From assembly GCF_963678975.1 (NCBI RefSeq), contig NC_089279.1, positions 24,042,004-24,106,003 on the forward strand: 64,000 bases of DNA. Direction: 5' to 3'. Both the position numbers and the translations under genes were made by a program. The notes under the pieces were generated by a model that was given only the letters and a program-made list of their open reading frames with translations, was not told the DNA's origin and did no database searches. The stretch is from Dysidea avara (Eukaryota; Porifera; Demospongiae; Dictyoceratida; Dysideidae). Each line of letters starts with the position of its first letter. Position 1 is the first letter of the stretch. Below are positions 35,301-46,004 of the stretch, one piece after another.

Positions 35301-38300
35301 AAGTTTAAAGACGTCAATGCTAATTACCATTTTCTTTTGAGCTTCTTCCAGTTATTGTAGCAGATGGATCTTGTCTTCTAGCTCCTGTGATGATGTCATA
35401 TAAGTTCATGTGATGTCACATGACAACAGAGTACACACCTTCTTATCTGTGTCCCCTTGTGTGATGACCACTTTCACTGCTGTCTGTTGTTTGTGCACCT
35501 CTCTCTCCTCACATACAGTGTAGCCTTGTGGTAAACAAAGTGTGACTTGCACAACGTAACCACCCACTTAAAAAGTCCACAAATTTTGACCCAAAATCAA
35601 TGTCCGTTTGCCATACACTACACTGTAGTGAGACCAGCCAAGTTAAGTCACAGTAACAGATTATACTCACTGGCTTCTTCACTTACTAACTTGCTACTTC
35701 TTCTTGTTCCTTCAGTGACACATTCCCCTGTACAACGACAACAACAAAAACAACTTCACACCACTACAAGTCTCAAGAAATGTTCCACCAACTAGTAACA
35801 GCTTTCCCCCTAATGACTATTTACACATTAGGGTTATCGGTAGCAGGATGCTCTGGGAACAACAATGTTTTTGAGATTAGCAAGTTGTTTTGCAACATTG
35901 TAGAAAACCACTAAATACTATCTCTGTCTCACATGACTATCATCAGTCTAGCCCCACCCCCTTACACTGCAAGGTTAAGCTCGGCTATTTGGTGATACCT
36001 GTCTCGTTCCTTAGCTCCTTTTTCAGCTGTGTCATCAGGATGCCTACCTTGAAGCAGGTCTTTGCCTTCAGTTCCAGTGTCTCCTGAGTAATCTGCTCTA
36101 TATCAGTGCATCCCTGTGACAATTTGAAACAATGAGCAATATTAACACACATTGTGTCATCAAATATGCCAACCACATAACAATTATTCAAATACGTACG
36201 TGATTAGCAGCACCACTCTAACATACAGTAATACAAGCATAGACATGCCCAGGGCTATGATGCATGACCAATCTCCTTTAGTAAACATAAAGCTTCACCA
36301 CAGCAGCACTATAGTATTGGATTACAATGGAATAATGGTATAATTATGTTATAGCTCCCAACGGAACTGCTTCTAGAACACCTACTACTGAAACTAGTAC
36401 TGCATGTGCACACTAAAAGGATTAGAAAATGGCAAGCCATAGATTATATATTCCCTAGGTGGAGAATATATAATCTATGCCTGAACAATGTGACTTCCAT
36501 AAAACAAACAAAATTTAACGGTAAATTCACAAAATGTAAAAATTTTCTAACTCAGAAGTGGGCCCACAAAAATGAGTGCTTCCCTGCCAGTTCACCTGAG
36601 TAAATGATGCAAACTTAGCTGTGCTTTTTGTGGGGTCACCAAGCTGAACCCTCGACTGAACTGGACACTGAATGGCTGACATACTGGCATATCAAATGAA
36701 GATAGCTACTCGTGTAGTCTCAGGAAATCCAACTAACCAACAATTGCAGTTTACACTATCATACCATATAGCCGGATATATTCGGTGTTCACTATTTCAT
36801 GTTCTTATAGCCTTCATTTCCTCCACTCCCAGCAAGTTCAGCCCATGGCGAATCTGTTTCAGTCATCTCGTGTGTTGTGAGATGGCAAAGGAAATCTTCA
36901 CCTAGTAAAACTAGCTGCCTGTATAATTCGCTCCTTGACTTCGCTACATCACTTGAGAAGAAGAACCCCCAGGAACCCATGCCAGCTGGGTTGATTCAAG
37001 GGTTTTGTCCCCGAGATTCACCAACCCCCTGAGTAATGTGACTTTACGTAAAACAAACAAAAACGGTAAGTTCACCAAATGAGAAAAATTTTCTAAGTCA
37101 GAAGTGGGCCCAAAAAAAAATTGGCCCGCCCCGGCGAGTCAGAGCAGCAGATATGATGATTATACAGAGCAAGAATCATTGGCAGTGGAAACTATCGCTC
37201 CCATAGTTTCAAGCGGGTTAACTGTTTTAACAGTTCAAGCAATGAACTTGGTGCCTATATCTTTTTTGTCTCGTCGGATACACTACATTTCCAACGTCAT
37301 TAATAATTCCATGAATACAATGTACAGTTGTGAACAGGTGGCTGAATTAGTGCGAAAAGTCGAAGGAGTTATTTTTAATGATGTAGTTGGTATGGTTAAT
37401 TTCCAAACTCCTAGAGTGGAAGTTTTATGGGAAGTGACTTTAGCAACAAAAGTTGCTCATACTGCTTTCTTGGGACCTCCAACTATTAAATGTTTAGTCT
37501 GCAGCAAAGGCCTTTCGATTCATAATGATCCATCAACAGTTATCTTGTTTGGGTTACATGGACCACTTCCTGCAATTAAGATCACTTTAAGATGTGACAG
37601 CTGCATGATAAACTACAGGTATGTTGCTACATCTGATCAAATTATGCATGCAGCATGCACTGTAAAATAAAGTATATGCATGCATGTGTCTGACACATGC
37701 ACTCATCCGTGTTGCATTCAGCAATATAACCCTACCCGACAACTTGATGTGTGCAGCTAGTTATATTACAATATTTTTGGTGTGTCAACATATAAATTAT
37801 ACTCACTGCATGCATGTACAGTGCATGGGTGTTGTTTTTATATAAATCAAGGTATAGCTATATATAACATATGAATATAACATGCATGCATGCATATTAT
37901 GTTACGGACTGGTTTCTACACTGGCCAGCTGGTTTACAAACCGGATTCACATTTCCATTCTATGTAAGGCCACATAAAGTTAATTTTTAGTTTCTCATCC
38001 TCCAAGCAACCAAATAATAGTGCGGGCAGGCAGGTTTTTATATTATTTATTATTGACTGCACGGATAGCTGAATTAACCAGCTAAATTGAGTCAAAATTC
38101 AATTTTCTAATGTTGCCCCAGCTAATAACCAACTTTATAAGGTGCTGAATGGCTGCACTCAGCCAAAAAGTAGTGCTGCAAAAAGTCTAGATGCGGTAAG
38201 GAAGACAGCAGTGCGGACGGGGATGAGAAACTAATAATTAACTTTATGTGGCCTAATAGAAAGGTTTAAAAACTTGCACTAGGAATAAGGATGAAATCTC

Positions 38301-41300
38301 TCACGAGGCTGGGACTTCATCCTCAGTCTTATAGATGTACCACAAAGAGACTGGAGCCCCTCACTCATATTTTAGTGGGAGATAAGCCCTTCTACATGTG
38401 AAGATCAAGGTATCTTATAGAGCAACCAGTTATGCTAATAGAACAGTCAGTTACTCTGTTAGAGCATACATTCAGTCCAAACAGCCATTTATTCAAAGAA
38501 GGCTTCTAATTGTATTCAAAGTTTAGTCGAAATTGCTACAAGATTCAATTTCTGGCAGTAAAATTTTCCTGTGCATGCCTAGACAAGTTTAACAGAGTAT
38601 GTTTTGCATGTAAATGTGTGCAAACATTATATAATTAGTCATTGTTCTTAGTCCCCTCAACTTTACAATTTATAGCTATGCTCTTGTCCTCAGTCATTGG
38701 TAGGAGTCCATTTGAGTGCATGCATGGTTTGTGAAAAAATGCCTACATATGTGGAGAGTAGATCGAATCAGGGAATATGGAAGATCATGCATTCAGTGCC
38801 TGAAAGACTCAGTGAATTTTAAATAAGAGTTTAAATGGCTAAAAAGAAAAACTTGCTATCATACAGTACGGTAGTAACTGTATATTAGGGATCACCAAGG
38901 TTTGGGGTTTCTTGCCCTATAAATATCACCCAAAACCAGCCTAATATTAACTTTCTGAAAGATTAGCAGTATTGGTTAGGCATAACCAAGCTCAAAAATG
39001 TTTTCAGATCAACTCTAAAACGTTCCATCAAGTTGCTACGAAATTTTAAAAATTTCGTATTTAACCGAATTTTCTACTGACTGACTAACTTACTTACTAA
39101 CTTACTTACTTACTAATGCCTTCAAACAAGCGTAACTCGATAACGGCTAAGGCTACAGGCCTGATTTCTTCACTGTTCAACGTCGCTTCATCCCGAGACG
39201 TGCCTTTTCACCAACCGCAGCAGCTACAATGCATGCATCATGGTGCTACCTTTGTCCTCCTTAAAGATCCTTTGATTTTCAAGCGTTATGGCTTCAGTGC
39301 AAGATCTAGGCGTTTCTTACAGTATTCTTTGCTTGAAACGTTATGTAGGTGTTCAACATACCAATAGCCTCGCTGGTAGCTAAAAACAGTGTTACACTGA
39401 CTGACCGTAATAATCATAGATATTAGAGGCGCGTAAAAGCGCTTTAATAATATCTATGCAGTAATTGACTGCAGGGGAGAGGAAGACAACAGGGAAGAGA
39501 ACAGGGGATAGGAAGAGGACTGGGGAGAGGTAGAGGACGGGGGAGAGGTAGAGGACGGGGGAGAGGAAGAGGATGGGGGTGAGGAAGGATTCAAAGGGGT
39601 AGAGACTATGATGACCAGCAACGATTTACATTTTCTATAACAATTAAATAATCTGTGTTACGTCTTGAATGGTATAGCTACACACTTTGCAAACTGCAAG
39701 ACTGCATGGTCTAGCCCCACGCTATACATAAAATAAAAATGGCTAGTAATCAGTGTGCCAGCATGCATGTACAGCCAGGTATTATGCATGGATAATAGTC
39801 ATACTGTGATTGCGGGCAGCTATACAAGAGACTTAATATCATCACTTGTACTGTATGCCTATGTTATATCATGCCTTTGAAATTCATCATGACAATGCTG
39901 ATTACTGATTTCCTATATTTAACACTTCTTTAAAGGTATACTTGACTGCAAGTGCTATAATGCTCTCTGTACAGTCAGCAAAACCATATGCATGCATACT
40001 TGATTATAATACTGAAATACATTTATCTAAACTTGTTAACACTATTAAATGAAAAGTTTAATTTTATAGAATCATATAATTATGTTTTGCAACAATTTGC
40101 TGTATCAGGCTTCTGGGACCAGTAGCATCCTCCTTATATGTGCAGCATTCTGCAATATTTCCATGCTACTATGATCCGTGTGGCTATACTGCATGTAGAA
40201 AGAGAAAGTATACAGAAACGATATCATACAGTACAATAGTAATGTATATCAGTTAGGGATCACCAACGAGGTTATTCACTAATTATCATTGTTTCAAAAA
40301 AAGTAAACAAACAAGTATAAGCAAAAATTAGTAATTTTACATCCAATTAGGGATCATAGTAATAAAAAGTAAAGAAACAAGGTGGTTGCCTATATGCCTG
40401 CAGATATACTATAGTGGACATTTAATCCCTAATTCAGTCTATAGCTGTACAACAGAGGTTCTGAAGACTGAATTACGGATTAAATGTCCACTATAGTATA
40501 TCTGCAGGCATATAGGCAACCACCTTGTTTCTTTACTTTTTATTACTATGATCCCTAATTGGATGTAAAATTACTAATTTTTGCTTATACTTGTTAAATA
40601 TATCAGCTGTACATGAGTATACAGGAAGCTAGACTGAGTGAAAGTTATCCTATATAACATTCCTTCGACCACTCTGCAATGGCAAGGAATTCATGAATTC
40701 CACCCTGGAGAATAATTTATATATACATTTTTTGCATAATATGATTTTCGAAGGAGCTATAGTATGTCCACGTTGAGCTGGATCCTCAAAAACATTTAAT
40801 AACTCAGAAATGGAATTGGTCATATCCTTGAAATTTGGCACATTTGTAGTGCTCCCTGACCCACTAAAAAATATTTCATACTACGATATACTCAATATTA
40901 CCTTTATCAAGGGTAAATATGTACTTACTTGCTCAGCTTTTTTAGTCCTTATTATGGAGTTTTTTTCTATTACATCATTATTTCAGAGAGTTTATAAGTG
41001 GTAAGAACATCTTTATATCAACACATATGAACTGTCTATTGCTAATGTGATCTCAAAGATCCATTACAAATGTATGTACAGCCTATGTATAGATAGTGGC
41101 AATAAGGCACTGCTCCTCACTAATTTACATTGTTGTATACTGCAACTATGATCACATTGGCTATATGTGTTATGTAGATATGACCAATTTGGTGGGAAAG
41201 CACTCAATGGCTACCGCTACTATGATTCTCCAAGGCCGTATATCAAAGCATCACGTAGTGTGTACCTTTGTAGAGATCTGTACTGTCATTTGGTTGCTGC

Positions 41301-44300
41301 TGCGTAAGTTGCCCATGCAGTTCATCACCATAAATCTTATGACCTTGCAGACATCACACCTGGTGCTCCTTTGAAGGTGCTGCTGAAAGCTACAATGAGG
41401 GAATCAGAGAGTCATTAACTGCATCAGTGTTTCTGAATTATACAAAGGAGTTCTTTACACATTGCCCACTTAGAAATGGTAAGAAATATTAATGTAATTA
41501 TGCTATGTTTGTTGACACAGCAGTTTTAGATGGGCCTGAATCAGAGGTTTGCACACATGAGCTTCATCGTAAATCAGTGGCAGAAGCATTCTGGAATGCA
41601 GAAATTGAAAATGAGCTCAGGGAGGAAGGGAAAATTGGATATATATTTTCATCACTAGATTCTAGAGAAGAACTGATGGATGCCATTGATGAAGAGAGAA
41701 CTAGTCATCCATATGTCCATACCAACTGCACTGATGAATGCAAAAAAAGAGGTATGCATCTTGTACATTACAAGCAAGTGTACGGAGCTTAGAAAAAATA
41801 TTATTTGTAGAAAATGCACAAATACATACACGTGCACATAATATTTGTACACACACTCCCTAGTATCATAATACAATGGCATTTAGTGTAGCAAGCTACT
41901 GGTGTTCTGACCTTCACATGTACCATTATCAAAAACCATTGCATAACAAATGCATCATGCTAATTAAAAATTACTTTTGCATAAGTTCATGGATAGCCCT
42001 GCATGCCTGGCAATATAATATTATATAGCCAGCTGATTTTCATTTTCTTTTAATATAGGCTGTGGGAAATTGTATTCCTTTGATGGAAACTGGAAACTGA
42101 GATATCCTGTATGTATGTACCGGGTACCTAAGGAAGTCACAGGATTTTCTCGTCGACTACGTTATGTTGATACTTGTCCGAATGAGCCCAAATTCGGCCA
42201 TGCTTTTTGTGAAATCCATTGCACTGAAGCTGAAAAGAGTAATATCCCATCAAAGCTACGGGAATATTTAAGATATTGTGGAGTTTTGAAAGGTACATTT
42301 ATATCTCATTGTAGCTACCATCCAGTAAGCTGTATGTAAATCAAAACAGGTATATTACAGAAAAAAATCTTTTGCACAAAATACATGTACATCCTTCCGA
42401 TTAATTTAATATATTAACATACTTGGTTTTTATACTGCAAACATTATTGATTCTGTGTATATAGCACAAACTGTTTTCTTATGACTGGGATTGAGAGTAG
42501 AAAGCATGTGACTGATATAAAATGTCTAGCTTTGCAAACCTTATAACCATCTTAAGATTCCAAATAGTGTGATAAATAATCTATGCATTGCCGAAGCACA
42601 TGATAAGGTGCATACAACCCATCTATCATATCTCAGCATTTATGCGTGTTTGCTCACTCTGAACATTGCATTAGACAACTGAGTGTATGAGCAATGAAAG
42701 GGTGACACATTAAGTGATTTAAGTGTCATGATACTGTGGTCCAGTAAATTTTAAATTTTAGCTATGTGACTATGTCATCATGATATCAAATACCTAGGTG
42801 TTATATAACTTGCTTGCCCTCACAGACCCAGATGATGATTCTAGTCCTAATGCTGAAGAGATTAGTAAGCTGGATAATGCAGAGAAAACCTTGTCTACAA
42901 GAAGTTCAGTGTCAAATGCTTCAGACTGCCAAGGTAAGTTATATACAGTGTACTTATGTTGGAGAGGAAGACAAATTATCTGAAATTTGACACCCTGTGA
43001 GAATTGAGTCTTTTTGAGAGTCACTCATTTTGCAAACAAATTCTGATAATTGTAGGATGAAAATTTGCAAGGAACCATGAAATTTGTCTCTTGAGAATTT
43101 GTACAGGTACACATCGGGAGCCCATAGCCCAGCCGGTCCAGTGTTGGCTGGACCACTTTCAACAACTTGTAACTGAAAGTTGTAAAAGATCGCGTTACTG
43201 TAATAGAGCAGGCACTGCAAATACTCTAATATAACGTTTAGTAGAATATAATGACTGATATCGCTGTATATTTCTGTGCTACTTCCGTAAATCACTAGCT
43301 TGCATGATGTTGCAGGGACATTAATTTTGCATTGATTACTTTGATGGGCACAAAATTCTGAATGGAGCTTCCGTGCCATTTAAAGCAATTAAATATATAC
43401 TTCTTGGAGAAATATTGACCCCCAGACCCTCTATAGCTTTGAACACTTATATTAGCGGTATGCATGGTGTGTGTATCAAGCAATATCAAATTGATGAATG
43501 TGCATGATTACAAATTACCTTTATAAGAGTGGATTGACAAGGCTCGAGCCCTGTACAGACATGGTAAATAAGTCATGAACTTGCTACTGCTGTTCTGGCT
43601 TTTACTTATAGTTTTGGGCCATGGGAAAATCTAGGTTAATTGTTAATTAATGGAAATAAGAAATTAATATAAAACAGCGTCATTGGTCTAGGTTAATTAT
43701 TAATTCATTTCTTATGCATAGGAACAGCGTCATTGCTTGCATCACATCCAGAACTGATCAGAGAATTAGATGAAGAAAATGAACTTGATGCTAAGCCTGA
43801 ATGCAACAAGGACACTGGTGCCAAGAAAAAGTTGCAAAAGTGGAGCCGTGGTCATTTTTTTGTTGTTCGGGGTGGTGGGCATATAGACATGTGGCAGCCA
43901 TTGTATGAGTAAGTTACTAACTAGATTTACCATTTGTGAATGTGATAATATTGTGTGAATGTGAATGGTCCTAGAATTTATAGACAGTTGTAGTGTATAA
44001 CTTCCTATTTAGAATAAATGATACATTTTAAGTGTCCTGTATAATTATACAGATCTGAAGGACCTGCACAAGTATTTTTAATTATTCTATCCTGGATGGT
44101 ATCAGCCTTGGGGAATCTTACCAGAGATGAAAGGAAAATGATCACATTGTCCTACGACAATATGTGTCACATTGATTGCTTACATGTTGCAAGAAATCCC
44201 TTACCTTTGCCCGGAAATTTGAGTAGCCTTTGGCTTGATGTTAATAAAATAATAGATTCACTGCACATCAAAAACCATCGAGACAGGAAGTGCCATGAGA

Positions 44301-44518
44301 AATACCATCCGAAATCTGTCAAGGATCACAATGAAGCCTATAATACAATGAGCTGTGAGCAGACGTTTGCCTGGATTTCTCGTTTTAAGAAAATTGTGTG
44401 CTCTATGGGAAAGAGGCACCATCACTTCTATCTTCATAGAATGGTTAAACGACGGAATAAGTACATTGCATTTTGTTATCAACATGATAAGAACCCAGTA
44501 CAGCCAAAACTTCATTAA
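29363..44518 (+). CDS. KDZ-type transposase, 8 exons, exon 1 split by a MULE
   Basis: Coding segments: 29363-29525 with 37135-37618 (one exon, interrupted by the 7.6-kb MULE), 41178-41303, 41351-41478, 41521-41751, 42059-42292, 42826-42933, 43722-43908, 44053-44518. Borders are GT-AG and every phase agrees, giving about 708 residues. The N terminus is basic (RRGKKRK). Residues about 165-300 match the CxC5-type cysteine cluster of KDZ transposases (IKCLVC..LRCDSCMINYR, then GYRYYDSPRPYI). About 378-440 is CxC6-like (CGKLYSFDGNW..CPNEP..AFCEIHC). The RNase H-fold core includes RGGGHIDMWQPLY, D589 in SYDNMCH and E656 in SCEQTFAW; D386 in FDGNW may be the first acidic residue. It should act as the DNA-cutting enzyme of a large transposon. 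Apart from the MULE I see no lesion, and skipping the MULE and one copy of its 9-bp duplication leaves the frame open, so the gene was probably intact until recently. It is likely silent now unless the insert is spliced out. Confidence 0.78.
30520..32733 (+). pseudogene. Captured exon relics in the left MULE arm
   Basis: Several short segments have AG..GT borders and read as exons of a coiled-coil-like protein. They include GCTDIEQITQETLELKAK (30536), LKEELKNET (30620), ELEDKIHLLQ then LEEAQKKM (31270), EVRASQVQQMMT (31380), AYQIIIIEALLQSPVG (32355) and FIDYNKVSTHMIKAAAEQ (32527). Some contain stop codons, so this is not a working gene. The pattern is that of a Pack-MULE carrying pieces of a host gene with its introns. 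I do not recognise the parent gene. Confidence 0.5.
32771..33885. other. Centre of the MULE palindrome
   Basis: The spacer is about 1.1 kb. The outer 80 bp on each side are still alignable inverted copies (CATCACAGGAC, ACATTCAAGAAACAC) but clearly more diverged than the arms. The rest is unique and AT-rich with no recognised gene. Confidence 0.6.
33919..36132 (-). pseudogene. Captured exon relics, mirror copy in the right arm
   Basis: These are the same exon-like segments as in the left arm, on the opposite strand, with the same stop codons and a few single substitutions. Capture therefore came before the inverted duplication. Confidence 0.5.
37968..38253. mobile_element. PIF/Harbinger-type MITE in intron 1 of the KDZ gene
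   Basis: The ends GGCCACATAAAGTTA and TAACTTTATGTGGCC extend to about 35 bp of pairing. The flanking triplet TAA lies on both sides (37965-37967, 38254-38256). A three-base TAA-type duplication with GG..CC ends is the Harbinger pattern. 286 bp, non-coding. Confidence 0.75.
39025..39600. repeat. Intronic repeat cluster
   Basis: A palindromic AAATTTTAAAAATTTCG word is followed by a TTAC-rich tract (39078-39115), then by 'gcgtaactcgataacggctaa', which looks like part of a dispersed repeat. A hairpin ATAGATATTAG..CTAATAATATCTAT-like lies at about 39417-39460. Next comes a purine-rich GGGAGAGG(A/T)AGAGGAC tandem tract (39473-39590). Confidence 0.45.
40311..40594. mobile_element. Fold-back MITE in intron 1 of the KDZ gene
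   Basis: Near-perfect inverted arms of about 127 bp (ACAAGTATAAGCAAAAATTA, CAAGGTGGTTGCCTATATGC, TATAGTGGACATTTAATCC) surround a loop of about 30 nt. Transcription of the KDZ gene would produce a long double-stranded hairpin from this intron. Confidence 0.85.
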
Positions 44519-46000
44519 ATGTAGTAACCTTATATAATTATTTGTTAATTGCAATTACTTTACATTTCAATCATTGTGATTAAATGTCATTATCTGCTTG
44601 AAAGGAGTGCACCAAACAGATATTTGAAGCATACATTCTCATCAGATTGATCATGCATGCATGAAGTACATTTTTCAGTTATATTTTGTCTGCTACGTAT
44701 ATTGTTGTTAAAAGGCAGTGTCGAGCACAAAGCATAAAGATGCTGCTATTTTCATTACAGTCAATAACCTCCCAAGCTAAACTTTAAGGATAAAGCTTAT
44801 GTACTGGCAAATCAATGAATAGCTAGTAAACCATCAGCTACTAAAGTTCACTGTTACATATATTCCCCAGCTTCTTAATTGGAGACATGTAGTAAGCATG
44901 CATGTACATATTATAGATATGGGATTTATGGAATACAGCTAGCCCAAATATATTTTATCCAGTTGTATGTGCTACATGCTTTCTACATGGAGTACACTAT
45001 ATACAGATTTTAAAATCAGTAACTAAATTCTGGCTATATAACAGTTTTGTGAGATGGCAGAATTGGTAGAAAGCTAAAGATCTTAATTGTAATTGGTAAA
45101 ACAGAAAAAATAAGCAGCTAGAACCAAATACAGTGTATATACTTTAAATAAAAAATTAATTATACTTGTAATTCATCTTGGCTGACACAGTCAATTGTCT
45201 AATAACAGAACAAACCCACTATCAGAAATTTTGTAACTTATTGAAGAGGTAACAAAAAAATGAAGAGCTCTACCATTTAAACAATATTAAAAGTTGATCT
45301 ACACAAATTGGCTTAGGCTGCTTAGTCTATTAGTTAATAGATACAAATATATATGACATTTATTTTAGGTTGCCACTATTAAATATTTCTAGAAATGTGT
45401 GGCCAGATATCTTCATACTGGCTTAAATTTTGAGTAAAACATTGATTATTCTTTACAGCAGGCTATTCAATTGAACTAAATGATTTTCATGACTCTGCCA
45501 ACATGGCTTTTAATTGAATATAATTTGTACAAGACTTAGTGATCAGTTTAGTCACTGAAAATAAATTACAAAGCCGTATTTATTATAAACATAATTACAG
45601 TGCAAGTTTAAAGGCTGTAACTATCAGTACAGTAATGTTCATAAGCTATAGTCATTTTAGTGATGTTATTTGGTCTCTTTATTGTTATACTTGATTAAAT
45701 GTGTGCTTGCCATACAAATCTTTCTTAATTTAATTGGTGCTAATTTCTGGGATATGCATCTAAGCTAAGAGCACATACACATTGGTCTACATAAAAGTTA
45801 ATTGGCTTGAAAATTTAAACTGTGTATTTACGTTGGGCCCAGCCACATATTATAACAATTCCACAAAGCTATAACATCCTTTGTGACTTTATTAACTCCC
45901 AAAACCAGCCTAGCAGAAACTATATACTCTTAGCAGCAAATTAATTTCAAAATAAAAATCATGACATTACCAAAAATCTAGCACACATAATGGTTTTACT
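44519..46000. other. No gene seen
   Basis: This is the AT-rich 3' flank of the KDZ gene. I see no exon-like segment, RNA gene or strong repeat. Confidence 0.45.
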
Positions 46001-46004
46001 GTAC

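Larger units (their letters stand above)
29526..37125. mobile_element. Palindromic long-TIR MULE inserted in the KDZ gene
   Basis: The 7600-bp element starts GCCAATTTTTTTTT and ends with its inverse. CCGCCCCGG flanks it at 29517-29525 and 37126-37134: a perfect 9-bp duplication, as Mutator-type elements make. The arms (29526-32770 and 33886-37125) are inverted copies of about 3.24 kb with only scattered single-base differences. The ends share a T-tract, GGGCCCACTTCTGACTTAG and AAATTTT words with the autonomous MULE at 4.85-12.1 kb. No transposase is present, so it depends on such a relative. A second copy of the terminal 100 bp lies at 30081-30175 and its mirror, giving doubled ends. A small palindrome (ATAGATTATATATTC) sits at 30173-30210 in each arm. 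Confidence 0.9.

Noticed and set aside
36672-36905. 77-codon gene present twice (also 29746-29979)
   Set aside because: Same arm duplication. The frame overlaps MULE terminal sequence and has no family signature.
22415-44518. Polinton/Maverick or other virus-like element
   Set aside because: I see no protein-primed polymerase, integrase, capsid or adenovirus-type protease. The protease is of Ulp1 type and the transposase of KDZ type.
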